Below, one piece after another: positions 9,816 through 19,697 of a DNA stretch of 64,000 nt. Under the pieces are notes generated by a model that ran no database searches, had not been told where the DNA came from, and saw nothing but the letters and a program-made list of their open reading frames with translations. Within the stretch, counting starts at the first letter, position 1, and every line of letters starts with the position of its first letter. The stretch covers positions 1,361,237 through 1,425,236 of the forward strand of contig WAEK01000014.1 of the NCBI GenBank assembly GCA_011634665.1, read 5' to 3'. The translations under genes and the position numbers were made by a program. This DNA is from Mortierella sp. BCC40632. Lineage: Eukaryota > Mortierellomycota > Mortierellomycetes > Mortierellales > Mortierellaceae.

Positions 9816-10181
9816 TTATGGAGTCCGATGAGGAGAAGGACAACTCTACGTTACTGTCCGATGAAGCTGCAGCGTTCGACGATATTGACGCCGAAGACAT
9901 GATGAGCGCCAGTTCACAAAGCCATCCGCCTTCTCAGTCAAAGTCAAAAAATGTCCAAGGGACCCTCGACACAGTTCTTAACGAGCTATCAGGCGTAATG
10001 GGCACGTTGCACTCTGGGAGGAGTTCAAAAAACGAAGACTCTGGATCCAAATTTTTTCAAGAGAAGTACAATGCGTTGGAGGAGAAAAACGCCGAGATGA
10101 TGACCACCATCCTCAACTTGTCAGTAGAGAACGCACTCCTCAAGAAAGAGATTGAACAACTTCGAAAACCCATTTAGCTTT

Positions 10182-10444
10182 TTAGTATGGTTTGTATCTT
10201 GCAACAAACCTTACAAGTCTATCTCGCTTCACTCTTCCATCACTCAAGTCTATTTTGTCATTATGCTTAACTTCGTCCTCGACAGCAGCTCGTCGCTTCC
10301 ACGTCTGGTCAAACTTGTTGGGTGGTGGCTCTTCTAGCTGGTCGCCAGGGTGCATTAACAAGAAATTGTGTAATGCCACACAGGCAAGAATCCAGCTACT
10401 CACCGCATGAATATCCATTTCCCTCTTGACATCAACGGCCAAAT
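10182..10444 (-). pseudogene. Harbinger DDE transposase, C-terminal part
   Basis: The frame reads MDIHAVSSWILACVALHNFLLMHPGD and then a basic tail, the characteristic end of PIF/Harbinger nucleases. The upstream part lies beyond the MITE and Gypsy-2 at 15845-15918 on the same strand. It converges on the Myb-like gene with only 4 nt between the two stop codons. Confidence 0.75.
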
Positions 10445-10521
10445 TAGTGTTTCTCAAAAAAAGCCCGAGCCAAAAAAGCTAGTCCCACACAATGTAAAAT
10501 TTCTCGGTGAAAGCTCACCCG

Positions 10522-10788
10522 TGTAACAAGGCAAGAGGAATAGGGAAGGAGAAGAACAAGGACAGGGACTAGGACAAAGGCTAGGGACAAGAAGTGAGTT
10601 ACTAACTGACGTTTATTGAGAAAGAAAGAGAGGAAATAAATACTAGAGAAGATATGTAGAAAAAGGGGTGAACCCTTTCCATGGAGCGCGGCAATGGGGG
10701 AAGAAAATTCGTGTCCGTCCGTACAGATCGAAACATTCCAGCAAGGACATTCTCAAAGAGACGCACCAAGGTAGCATACTCTTTGACA
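10522..10788 (-). repeat. Gypsy-2 3' LTR
   Basis: 267 bp, TGTAACAAGG...CTTTGACA on the plus strand, identical by eye to 15498-15764. It ends at the polypurine tract of the internal region. Confidence 0.95.
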
Positions 10789-10798
10789 CTCCCCCCTC

Positions 10799-13159
10799 TT
10801 AAAAGAGGTCCTTCTCCTTGAGAGTATCTCGGTAATCTTGAATAACATCCTGTGCGTTCTCGAGGTCTTCGAGCGTCTGCCAAGTGCTATCTTTTACCGG
10901 GAAACCAACCCATTTGACTAGGAATTTAATTAGACCTTCCTTTTGTCTTCTTGTGCTTGACGATTCGCTCCACCTCATAGGGCTGTTCATAGTACTCATC
11001 GCTATCGTCAATGAGAGGTTCCTTGTCAGGCCTCAGCTCTTCATTATCCGCAAACTCGTCACTCCTACGAGTAGTAGCCCTGAGCTTGGAGACGTGGAAC
11101 ACAGGATGCAGTCGACTTCTAGGAGGTAACTGCAACTTGTAGTTCAAGGGACTTGGTTGAGCAATAATTTTTGTAAGGTCCTAGGAATGGTCTCCTCAGT
11201 TTGTTGACCTTCTTTTGTCGCATTTTCCGTGGCGGTTTTGATATCGGTTGCGTCGATATAGACAAGATCGTCTATTTCAAATATGGCCTCGCGTCTGTGG
11301 GCATCGTACTGGTCAGAGTACTTTTTGTGACTGTCTTGGATAGCGTCATAAACAATTCGGAATCTCGCTTGGTGTTTCTCCATCTCTTCTTTCACATTAG
11401 GTTGTTTGACCACATGAGCTTTTTCCGTCAAGAGTGTCGCTGGTGTTAACGGTACGTGTCCATACATCACTTCGAATGGGCTAAGTCCTGTAGCGGATGA
11501 CTTGGCAGAATTATGCGCAGACTCGGCATGGATGAGGAATTCGTCCCAATCATCGTGAGCCTCATTCGTGTATAAGCGCAGATACTGTTCCAAGGACTGG
11601 ATGATTCGCTCTGCTTGTCCGTTTGATTGTTGATGTCTAGCGGTTGACATGTCTAGACTCGTTCCAAGATGCTCGAAAAGGCTCTTCCAGAATGTACTGG
11701 TGAATCTGGTGTCTCGGTCCGACACGATTGACTTGGGAACTCCATAATGTCGGAACACTTGCTGGAAAAATATGTTGGCAACATCCTTGGCGGTGCAACT
11801 GGTTTTTGTGGCGACAAACACAGCGGCTTTACTAAACCTGTCCACAAATACTACTATTGCATCATGTCCTGCTTTCGTTTTAGGTAGATGTGTCACCAGG
11901 TCCATTGCAATGTGCGTCCAAGGTTTCTCTGGAATGGGTAATGGCTGCAATAGCCCCAGTTCTTTTGTCGTTCTGTGCTTGCTAAGTCGACACTCGTGGC
12001 ACGAGCTAACATAATTTTTGACGGATTGCCACATGCCCGGCCAATAGTATCCTTCAGATAGCCGGACGTATGTCTTGTCAACACCAAGGTGTCCTGCTAA
12101 CGACGAGTCATGGATTTCCTTCATGATCGTAGACTTTTCCTCTGGTAGGTTGGGTACACATAATCGCATGTCTTTCTTAAGGTAGAGGAGGTTGTCATGG
12201 AGCGTGAACTCGTACGGGTTATTCTTTCCTTGAACTGCTCTAACTCGTTTCAACCAATCGCCAAAATCTTCATCCTCCTCGTAGGCCTCTCTGCAAGCTT
12301 CCAAGATTGTGGATCCGATTACTGGTTTTGACTCCATACTGGCTGCATCTTGGTAGTCCGGCCTTCTTGAAAGAGCATCAGGTACAACATTGAGTGGTCC
12401 TTTTTGTATCGTATCACAAAATTATACTCTGCTAGTTTTTCCATCCAGCGAATTTGGCGAGGACTGAGCGTGTTCTTTTGTATCCAGATATTTTAGTGAT
12501 TCATGATCGGTGAAAACAATAAAGGGCTCGGCTGTCGAATGCAGATATACTCGCCATTTTTGGAGTGCATGGACGGCGGCAAGTTGTTCTTTTTCATGGA
12601 TTGGGTAATTAATCTCTGCAGCGGACAGTTTCCTTGATTCGAACGCGACTGGTCGACCGTTCTGCATTAACGCTGCACCAATAGCATATTTCGAGGAGTC
12701 GACATGGACTTCAACAGGGAGTTCGGGATTGAAGACAGCCAGGACTGGGGCGTTCATAATTGCCTTTTTCAATTTTTTGAACGCACGTTTTTGTTCTTTC
12801 AACCATCGGAAGGTCACATCTTTTTTCAGTAGTTCAGTGAGGGGAGCGGCAATCTTGGCGAGCTTGTGAATGAAGCGTCGGTAGTAGTTGACAAGTCCTA
12901 GAAACGATTGGATATCTAGGACACAGCGCAAGGCTGGCCACTCGGCTATTGCCTGGACTTTGGAGGGGTCGACCGATACGCCCTTGCTGGACACGATGTG
13001 CCTAGGAAGCCAACTTCGCTCTTGGCAAATTCGCACTTGGACAGCTTGGCATACAGTCGATGTTCTCGTAATTTGCGCAAGATAATTTCCAAATGAACTA
13101 AATGTTGTTCCATGTTCTTGCTGAATATCAATAGATCGTCGAGGTATATGATCACACAA
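10799..13159 (-). pseudogene. Gypsy-2 Pol part 2: RNase H, integrase, chromodomain
   Basis: RNase H (12422-13010) shows VEVHVDSSKYAIGAAL, EKEQLAAVHALQKW and FIVFTDHESLKYL. Integrase (11144-12337) has the zinc-binding His/Cys set (HLGVDKTY...CHECRLSKH), then DLVTHLPKTKAG, IVSDRDTRFTSTFW and QSNGQAERIIQ as the D,D,E core. A C-terminal chromodomain reads LIKFLVKWVGFPVKDSTW (10870-10930). Breaks between 12337 and 12422 and near 11145 and 10960 split the frame. Chromodomains direct integration toward particular chromatin. Confidence 0.85.
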
Positions 13160-14640
13160 CCATCCAGTTCGGTTCGGAAAACTTCGTTCATTAATGTCAT
13201 GAAGGTGGCAGGAGCATTGGTCAATCCGAATGGCAGCACAAGGAACTCATATAGGCCGTATCTTGTGCGAAAAGCGGTCTTGTGTACGTCGTTTTCGTGA
13301 ATTCGAACTTGGTGATAACCTGTTCGTAAATCCATTTTGCTAAACACTTCTGCGCCGTTCAGTCGATCAAGCAACTCATCAATTCTTGGTAACGGATAAG
13401 TATTCCTGATTGTTTGTTTGTTCAATGCTCTGTAGTCAATGCACATTCTCAAGTCGCCTTCTTTTTTTCCGCACAAACAATACAGGAGCACCGTAAGGGG
13501 ATTGACTAGGTCTAATGAACCCGTGTCGTAGCAGGTCATCAATTTGTTTTTGAGCTCGTCCATTTCGGCCAAGGAAAGTTGATAGGTAGGCCTAGAGGGC
13601 GGCGTCGATCCAGGAATCAGGTCAATGTGATGGTCTACTGACCGCTCAGGAGGTAGTTCTTTCGGGAGTTCCTCTGGAAATACATCGCTGTATTTTTCTA
13701 GGAGAACTTCTACCTCCGGTGGCTGACTTTCGCTTTTCTTGTTATCCTCCTCGTTCGATCGCACAATGCACAAGTAGGCTTGGTGTTTTCCAAGGGAACG
13801 TTTGAATTGCATTGCGGACAATACTGGTTGGTGTGTCGGTCGGGTGTATCCTTGGATTACAATGTCAGGTTCGACTCGGATGACGTGGTTGGCAAGGTCT
13901 AATATTGGTTGCGGTTTACTATGTGCCAGCCAACGTTTGCCCAGGATTGCTTCGAATTTCATGTCGACAACATTGAATTGGATTACTGGGCAAAAATTGT
14001 CGGCAAGTCGGAGTCGGATGTGGCAATATTGGGTACAAAGTGTTGGTTGGCCATTGCCAAACGCAACTGTTGTTGGATTTCGCTTTTTTGACGTTGCGAT
14101 ATGAAGGCGCTTGACTACCTCGTAATTAATGTAACTTGCGGATGCGCCGCTATCTACCATAATGTCGATAGTATGATCCTTGAAACGACCGGCCACATAC
14201 ATGAGAGGTTCGTCTTCGATTTCTTCTGGTAATTCAGGGTTAACTTCCTGACTGTTGGAATCTGGACATGGACTAGCAGAAAACTTATTCTGGGGACTGG
14301 GAGTGAAGGTTGAGTCGTCTGACTCACTACTGGATTCACGGGACACGGCACTACATTCTGCACTTGCAGGGAACTCGGGGCCAAGGCTACTATTGGTATC
14401 TTGAACAGGCAGCGGCTCACGTGAACCGACGACATTTAACGGGGTTGGACTGGGAATGGCACTCGCTGAGAACCGGAAACCAACTTTGGTCTCGGAACTG
14501 GGATCAATTGTTAACCCACTTGGATCGACAATTTTAGGCTGGGAGGAGATACGAAGCTCACTTGAGCTGGAGGGACATGATTCTGATTGTTTAGAAATGT
14601 CACTCGACGTTTCTGGACAATTTGTGGGTTTAGGGAACAC
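12946..14640 (-). CDS. Gypsy-2 Pol part 1: protease and reverse transcriptase
   Basis: After a Ser/Pro-rich spacer the aspartic protease shows [15 protein letters not shown] (about residue 160). The reverse transcriptase has [40 protein letters not shown] and the catalytic [12 protein letters not shown]. One discontinuity is probable near 13460, where the conserved GAP-LFV segment is altered. The frame leaves the conserved sequence near 13010 (after SEVGFLG) and continues in the RNase H frame, so at least one frameshift separates the two parts. Confidence 0.88.
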   Translation of the reverse strand: MFPKPTNCPETSSDISKQSESCPSSSSELRISSQPKIVDPSGLTIDPSSETKVGFRFSASAIPSPTPLNVVGSREPLPVQDTNSSLGPEFPASAECSAVSRESSSESDDSTFTPSPQNKFSASPCPDSNSQEVNPELPEEIEDEPLMYVAGRFKDHTIDIMVDSGASASYINYEVVKRLHIATSKKRNPTTVAFGNGQPTLCTQYCHIRLRLADNFCPVIQFNVVDMKFEAILGKRWLAHSKPQPILDLANHVIRVEPDIVIQGYTRPTHQPVLSAMQFKRSLGKHQAYLCIVRSNEEDNKKSESQPPEVEVLLEKYSDVFPEELPKELPPERSVDHHIDLIPGSTPPSRPTYQLSLAEMDELKNKLMTCYDTGSLDLVNPLTVLLYCLCGKKEGDLRMCIDYRALNKQTIRNTYPLPRIDELLDRLNGAEVFSKMDLRTGYHQVRIHENDVHKTAFRTRYGLYEFLVLPFGLTNAPATFMTLMNEVFRTELDGCVIIYLDDLLIFSKNMEQHLVHLEIILRKLREHRLYAKLSKCEFAKSEVGFLGTSCPARAYRSTPPKSRQ

Positions 14641-14666
14641 TCCTTCTGGACAATCACCAATAACAT

Positions 14667-15461
14667 TTACGACCGTAGTCCCATATAAAGATCCAGAATT
14701 CTTTTATTGGGACGGGGCTTTTTCCCGACGCATTCTTTTTTCTTTGCCTCACAGTTCTTGGCTTGATGGCCAGGTTGGTGACAATAGAAGCATGCACGAT
14801 TTTTTTTTCCAGTCCCTTGTTTTTGAGGACTCATCTTGTGCATGTTCATAGCGTCTAGCTCCATCGGTTCTGCTTGGCTATTCGAGGACTCAGGCCTTGC
14901 TGGTTCATGTTTGGGTTGTGGTTCCCAAGAATGTTGCTTCCCACGTTGGTACACTCGGTCGAGGCTCTCAGACACTTGAACAATCGTGTACAGGTCTTGT
15001 CGAAGGCTTGGATTACCGGCGAAATGTTCTTGAAGTCTTTGTCCAAGCCCTTGGAGGAAGACCTGGATCGCTTCTGCCTCACTCATGTCAGTGAGGACAG
15101 AGCGTAGGGTTTCGAACTCATTGATGTAATCCGTGACAGACCCTTTCTGTTTTAGGTTGTACAATTTGCTACGAGCGAACAATTTGGTGTTGGGGCTCGA
15201 GTAGCGTTTTTCCAACGCAGCCTTGAAACTGATCCAATCGTTATCATTGAGGACAGCTGGAAACGTAAGGGTCCGGACCCAGTTGCGCGCGTTGCCTTGG
15301 AGAAGAAGACGGCACCCTTGGATCCGTTGACTCGCGTTGAGACTGAGAGCATCGCTATACTCTTCAATATCCTTGATCCAGTTGGAAACGTTTTCGTTTG
15401 GAAGGCCTTTGAATTCATGGAGATGGACATTTTTAACAAAGGTATCGAAGTGGTTAGGCAT
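14667..15461 (-). CDS. Gypsy-2 Gag (264 aa)
   Basis: This is the capsid/nucleocapsid polyprotein of the retrotransposon. It starts 37 nt inside the 5' LTR (MPNHFDTFVKNVHLHEF). The capsid-like region includes WIKDIEEYSDAL and WISFKAALEKRYSSPN with the retrotransposon Gag motif (SVTDYINEFETLRS). A single CCHC zinc knuckle, CFYCHQPGHQAKNC, lies at about residues 223-236. The frame is intact from start to stop. Pol follows in another frame just downstream, so frameshifting or re-initiation would be required. Confidence 0.9.
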   Translation of the reverse strand: MPNHFDTFVKNVHLHEFKGLPNENVSNWIKDIEEYSDALSLNASQRIQGCRLLLQGNARNWVRTLTFPAVLNDNDWISFKAALEKRYSSPNTKLFARSKLYNLKQKGSVTDYINEFETLRSVLTDMSEAEAIQVFLQGLGQRLQEHFAGNPSLRQDLYTIVQVSESLDRVYQRGKQHSWEPQPKHEPARPESSNSQAEPMELDAMNMHKMSPQKQGTGKKNRACFYCHQPGHQAKNCEAKKKECVGKKPRPNKRILDLYMGLRS

Positions 15462-15497
15462 AATGGAGGTGGTGGAAGGGAACTTCCTTTGCTACCA

Positions 15498-15764
15498 TGT
15501 AACAAGGCAAGAGGAATAGGGAAGGAGAAGAACAAGGACAGGGACTAGGACAAAGGCTAGGGACAAGAAGTGAGTTACTAACTGACGTTTATTGAGAAAG
15601 AAAGAGAGGAAATAAATACTAGAGAAGATATGTAGAAAAAGGGGTGAACCCTTTCCATGGAGCGCGGCAATGGGGGAAGAAAATTCGTGTCCGTCCGTAC
15701 AGATCGAAACATTCCAGCAAGGACATTCTCAAAGAGACGCACCAAGGTAGCATACTCTTTGACA
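15498..15764 (-). repeat. Gypsy-2 5' LTR
   Basis: 267 bp, with the primer-binding site immediately inside it. TATTTATTTCC on the coding strand is a plausible promoter TATA region. Confidence 0.95.
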
Positions 15765-15844
15765 ACCCGACTCGGCTCGAAAATTTACATTGTGTGGGAC
15801 TGGCTTTTTGGCTCGGGCTTTTTTTGAGAAACACTAGGCCAAAT

Positions 15845-15918
15845 AGTTTAGCGACCGAAATTTTGGTTTCAAAAGTCCAAAGGCATTTTCTATAAGACTG
15901 CGTGCTGACTTGTGCCGT
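15845..15918 (-). pseudogene. Harbinger DDE transposase, upstream fragment
   Basis: The reverse strand reads HKSARSLIENAFGLLKPKF RSLNYLA, the conserved block just upstream of the C-terminal part. Joining it to 10182-10444 across the MITE and Gypsy-2 gives the expected Harbinger order. Everything further 5', including most catalytic residues, is missing because the sequence switches to another MITE at 15919. Confidence 0.7.
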
Positions 15919-16039
15919 CAGTGTTTCTCGTCGAATATTCGAGTCCTTGCGAGGACCGTGTAACAGTCGAATCGAATATTCGATTCGAAAATTTTTACAT
16001 GGCTCTAGCACGATGTCGAATATTCGATGAGAAACTATG
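15919..16039. mobile_element. hAT-type palindromic MITE (family iii), no matching target duplication
   Basis: It begins CAGTGTTTCTCGTCGAATATTCGAG and ends TCGAATATTCGATGAGAAACTATG. TCGAATATTCGA-type palindromes recur inside (15932, 15972, 16016). The flanks differ: Harbinger on the left, DIRS-B reverse transcriptase on the right, and the 8-bp neighbours do not match. It therefore marks a rearrangement junction rather than a simple insertion. The right terminal repeat is one or two bases off consensus. Confidence 0.65.
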
Positions 16040-16130
16040 AGTCTGTGTGGGCTCCAGATGAGACTTGCTTTCCTTTACTAGGAATCCGAGCGACTTCAAC
16101 TTGTCGTGAACTTGTTTTGTTGCTAGCAAG
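16040..16130 (-). pseudogene. DIRS-B reverse transcriptase fragment
   Basis: The minus strand reads ATKQVHDKLKSLGFLVKESK, directly continuing the reverse transcriptase frame at 33239 on the far side of the hAT element and matching DIRS-A (KKLKDLGFLTKESKSSLKPS). It proves that the 17-kb hAT element sits inside DIRS-B. Confidence 0.85.
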
Positions 16131-16445
16131 CAGTGTTTCTCAACGAACGAGACGAAACGAAAATTGGTCACACTCGTTTTCGTTTCGTGATCAGTAACGA
16201 GTTTGCGAACTCGTTCGTTTCGTTTGAAAACGAACAGGAGATGATCTCGTTTCGATAATGGTTCGTTTCGATAATATCTCGTATGTGCTCGTTTCGTTTC
16301 GTTTCGTCTCGTCTCGTTGGCCTCGATACCATTTCGTATGTGTTCGTTTCGTTTCGTTTCGTCTCGTCTCGTCTCGTTGGCCTCGATCATTTCGTATGTG
16401 TTCGTGTCTCTTCTCGTTGGCCTTGATATCATTTCGTATGTGTTT
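16131..16445. repeat. hAT left subterminal array (TTCGTTTCG)
   Basis: Degenerate 5-10 bp repeats (CGTTTCGTTTCGTCTCG) are organised into longer units of about 50-60 bp that end in TTGGCCTCGATA.CATTTCGTATGTG. The right arm (32815-33230) is the inverse complement in sense. These are candidate transposase-binding arrays. Confidence 0.85.
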
Positions 16446-18227
16446 GCTTTTTTTTTTTTTTTTTTTTTTGGCTTCGCTTTGTTGGCTTTTGCAAACACAT
16501 GATGAACTATCGCAGATCACAGGGGTCAATTCTCAGTGTCTAAAATAAATGGTGAAGTTGGGGATCGAAACCGGGATTTGTTCCACTGGCTGGCAAACAT
16601 ATAAGCTCAAGCGATACCCTTATCGCTTCATACACCTATTTTCAAAATGCGTTCACGGTTGAAGCCATGGGGCCTTCATCCCTCAATTTCTCCATGGTCC
16701 ATGCATGAGGATTTTGCAATGACGGCATCATGGATCCGGCTTGGCGAGTTGAATCGAACCAACAACGCTGGGGGCCAGTGTTACTTATTGAGACAAGACC
16801 GGTAACCTCGTTTTCGTAATGACCGAACTAAATGCGTGTAGATAGTCTTCACAAGAGGGGTGATCGACTTCTAATCATTTAAAATGACAGTGCCCAAATC
16901 ACCTGATAAACAGATGCGCTCTATATCAGCTGATCATCAGCCCTGGTGAAGATGAGGGGCGCCAGGGAGGATGAGCATGGCTTTTGTTTGCTCATTGAGC
17001 TCCATGCCGGCTCAAGAAATGGGACAAATGGCTCAATGCACCAGGCTTTCTTGAACCCAAAAAAAAGGACCTCTCTCTATGAAAAAGAACGCGCGACGCG
17101 TCCGAGTCTAAAAAAATTGGCCTTCAAGCCACGCAGCCAATTATCTTCACGTGCTGAGCTCCATCGCTTTTTCCTCCTCCTCCATTTCCATTGCATTGGT
17201 CCACCTCCTTCTCCTCACCGATCAGTTTGTCCCCATGATGAGTGCAGAACACTATCTCTTTTTTTTTTTTTTTTTTTCGACAAATAGGTATTAAACTTCT
17301 CTCTCTCTCTCTCTCTCTCTTCCTTTCGCTCTGCCTTTGCTGCCACCTCTGCTCATCTCACACAAGCGCTAGGCTCAACGGCGTTGCCTCTCCTGGTGCT
17401 AGGTACACCAACTTTAACCTTCTCAGTAAGCAGCCTATGAATCAATCCTTGGAACCAGGGAGTTGGATACCAAAACCCACAAGAGACACTCACGATAAGT
17501 CTTTGGATTAGGAATTTGATGAATTTGACCTTAGCCAACAGGAATGGGACGGTGTATTCACGACGCTTCATGAGCTTGAACAAGAGAAAAAGCAGCGTCC
17601 TCGGAGGGCAATAACGTACCTTTTAGTTGACAAGAAGTGCAGCATCATCCAATGACCGAGCTTCCTCCACAAACGATGGGGCTGCTTCAACACCCGGATG
17701 GTCCGCTTCAACAACTTGAGGATCCATACTAACCACTAACCAGTGTTTCTCAAAAGTCGGATACTAACATATGGAAGAGCTGCTGCTCCAACTACTGGAG
17801 GACTCAATTTAACAACAGGAGGACTCACTTCAACAACTTGGTGACGAAATGTAAATTCAACAAGCTAAGAGCGAAGTTACAATTAGGTTGCAATAATAAA
17901 AGATGCGGTAACTGGGTGGTCGTTCTGGCGCCATCAAAAGATGGACAGGCTTTGTACGGTAATAAAAATCAAGACTCAATCAGACCGGTCTCATCAAACA
18001 GCTAGGGAACCAGTCAATCTATGAAGATCTAATAGGAATGGAAAATGTAAGCAGCATTGTGGTATCTAGACAACGAAAGAGAAGGAAACAAGATTGGCCA
18101 TCACCAAGGTCGGAAGGATGGGCTGGAAAGGAAAATGTTTATTGTGCTCAGGCCTACCATGTAGTTCGCGGAGAAAATGCTCTTAGCCTCTTGCTAGCTC
18201 TCCAACTCATCCAAATATTTAAGTAGT
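16446..18227. other. Region without clear genes inside the hAT left half
   Basis: It holds poly-T runs (16448-16469, 17259-17278), a (CT)n tract (17298-17320), a possible tRNA-like block on the minus strand around 16565-16640 (box-B-like GGTTTCGATCC) and unassigned short frames. I do not recognise a coding gene. Confidence 0.5.
17742..17763. repeat. Remnant of a family ii MITE end
   Basis: CAGTGTTTCTCAAAAGTCGGAT is the terminal 22 bp of the family ii MITE (9668-9776, mirrored right end), flanked on both sides by ACTAAC. It looks like an internally deleted copy or an abortive excision product. Confidence 0.5.
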
Positions 18228-18240
18228 GATAGATCTCATT

Positions 18241-18550
18241 TTTTTTTTTTTTTTTTTATTTGCTTTATACAATGAGACCTCGGCCAATAGTCCACGACCT
18301 AGCCAAACAAACACTATCTAGAGACTAGTTTGTGCCTGCCGGTCTGCCACTGTTATTGTGGGTTAAACCTACACATCGGACACAGTCCGAAACACTAAGT
18401 CTCGATTGTAGGGGGAGGCCCACTCTCCCGCCCACGGCCCATAAAGGGGTCATCATGCACGAAAAACACATGTGCTACCTCGGGCATGAACCGAGGACCT
18501 CTAGATTGAGAGGTGGAAGCTTTACAGCTAAGCTGAGGGCTCGCCCGCCC
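18241..18550 (-). repeat. tRNA-derived SINE, copy 1
   Basis: Reading the minus strand from 18550: head GGGCGGGCGAGCCCTCAGC, a tRNA-like region with T-arm CCTCGGTTCATGCCCGAGG (box B), a body ending in the LINE-like tail, then poly-A (poly-T at 18239-18257). The target duplication is GATAGATCTCATT at 18228-18240 and 18551-18563. It sits at the left boundary of DIRS-A, in inverted orientation to copy 2. Confidence 0.85.
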
Positions 18551-18727
18551 GATAGATCTCATTATCCATTTGGGGCCAGGACCATATATGTGTAACCTTC
18601 TTTACTCGAAAATCCAGAAAAAATACCCGCTAAATAAATTCAGCTCTCCACACTACAGAGTACTACATCTTCTTTTGTTTCGCCAGGAACACTATCCGCA
18701 CGCAATTTTTGATCACAAATTTCCCTC

Positions 18728-19697
18728 ATGTCTCAAGATGATATTGTCTCCTCCTCTCTCCAACAGCAAATGGCTACTATGGCCAAAGAGCTTGCCGCTC
18801 TTAAAAGAGACAATGCCCACGACAACGATCCCCAGTTGGAGGATCCAGTTCAGATCCGCACTTTCCACCCCTCCGAAACTGAGGGTGAGCGCTACCCTCC
18901 CCTACGCCCCTCAGACCCAAACTCATTTTTTTCGAGCAGGACATCAGCGATGAAGACTTCTGGGAGTCGTTCAGACAGTACCCCAAGAACGCCTTTATGC
19001 AGTACGATCCACCGAAGACCCCTTCTTCAGTCAAGTTCTCAACTTCCCAGAAAGGCCACGATCTTCAATTACGCTCGATTCAAAAAGAGACTCGCCAATC
19101 TCACCAGACCAATCGACCTTTTCTTACATCAAGTTTGGGCAATGGAAGACAGTGTTTCCATTGACGCAAAGGACATGGTGGAGATCTGCACCTCGTTCGC
19201 GACACTTATGCGAGACCACATCGCAGGAACAACCGGGAAGGTCAACAGGATGCGCCTTGACAACATCCGCAACGCTCAAGGCATCACCTTTAAGTCGGAC
19301 ACCTCAGACATCATTGACCCTAAGAAGCTGGAGGAAGAGCTCAAGACCCAACGTTCGTTGGAGAACACCTTCCGACCCAAGAGTAAATTCAAGAATAACA
19401 ATTACTCTAATCCCAAGAACAACAACAGGGACAACAACCAGGGGTACAAGCAGAACAATGCATACAACAATCGTCGTCGAAACAACAACGGCGATAATGA
19501 CCGTTCCCATTTTCACAAGGACAACAACTCCAGACGGAGGGGGACGACAACAAGTACCGAGGCTCAAACCACCGAAGAGGACGAAGCCAGAGTCGCAAAC
19601 CAACAAAAGAAGGTCGGAGGACGACTCAGATTCTTCTTAGAAGAATGGCGGACTGTTACCGACAACCCCGCCATTCTCCGAATCATCGAGCACGGCT
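18728..19697 (+). CDS. DIRS-A gag-like protein
   Basis: The start is MSQDDIVSSSLQQQMATMAK. A conserved core (RLANLTRPIDLFLHQVWAM, then DMVEICTSFATLMRDHIAG) is followed by an Asn/Arg-rich nucleic-acid-binding tail. The frame then continues through GGRLRFFLEEWRTVTDNPAI and IIEHGYRG, the conserved segment upstream of DIRS reverse transcriptases. It leaves the correct frame at the GGGGTCCC run near 19697. The frame stays open by chance to 21082, but that part is a shadow of the reverse transcriptase gene. Confidence 0.75.

Larger units (their letters stand above)
8267..10177 (+). pseudogene. Harbinger Myb/SANT-like partner protein, interrupted by three MITEs
   Basis: The start codon is at 8267 and the stop at 10177. 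The order is a Lys/Glu/Gln-rich N terminus, a Pro/Ser/Thr-rich linker (PTPTPVPAPTPTPSPTP), a Myb-like trihelix region (residues NHKGVWSKSATRALMDWL to KARKSVEYLKDKVKEA), a conserved EEICPFYEDLWPIFN segment and an acidic, coiled-coil C terminus. MITEs lie at 8486-8583, 9337-9481 and 9668-9776. Removing each with one target duplication restores the text. One A-run indel near 8675 remains, and an intron at 9621-9815 (GTAGGT...AATAG) joins SSSI to VMESDEE in frame. Such proteins accompany Harbinger transposases in DNA binding and nuclear import. Confidence 0.75.
10522..15764 (-). mobile_element. Gypsy-2: complete chromodomain Ty3/gypsy element (5243 bp)
   Basis: Two 267-bp LTRs that look identical flank gag and pol on the minus strand. 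The target duplication is ACCCG at 10517-10521 and 15765-15769. The primer-binding site TGGTAGCAAAGG directly abuts the 5' LTR at 15497, and a polypurine tract (GAGGGGGGAG) abuts the 3' LTR at 10789. Identical LTRs imply recent insertion, although pol contains frame breaks. Confidence 0.95.
10445..15836. mobile_element. Family i MITE split by Gypsy-2
   Basis: The left half is 10445-10521 and the right half 15765-15836, with an 8-bp target duplication GGCCAAAT at 10437-10444 and 15837-15844. Gypsy-2 sits in the hairpin centre with its own ACCCG duplication. This shows the order Harbinger, then MITE, then Gypsy-2. Confidence 0.92.
8020..15918. mobile_element. PIF/Harbinger element with nested MITEs and Gypsy-2
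   Basis: The element begins at about 8020 (GGGGTATTCAAATCCG), immediately after DIRS-B sequence. It carries two convergent genes: a Myb-like partner protein on the plus strand (8267-10177) and the DDE transposase on the minus strand (10182-10444 plus 15845-15918). The right part is missing; at 15919 the sequence changes to a MITE and then DIRS-B. The right terminal repeat and target duplication are therefore not available. The left boundary is an inference from where homology to DIRS-B stops. Confidence 0.7.

Noticed and set aside
10182..10410. Plus-strand frames over the Harbinger C terminus
   Set aside because: The minus strand carries the conserved WILACVALHNFLL block; the plus frames are shadows.
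15995..16529. Lys/Arg/Thr-rich proteins (for example repeated RRNETKR)
   Set aside because: They are translations of the CGAAACGAA subterminal array of the hAT element. The complementary Ser/Phe/Val-rich frames at 32699-33106 are the same artefact.
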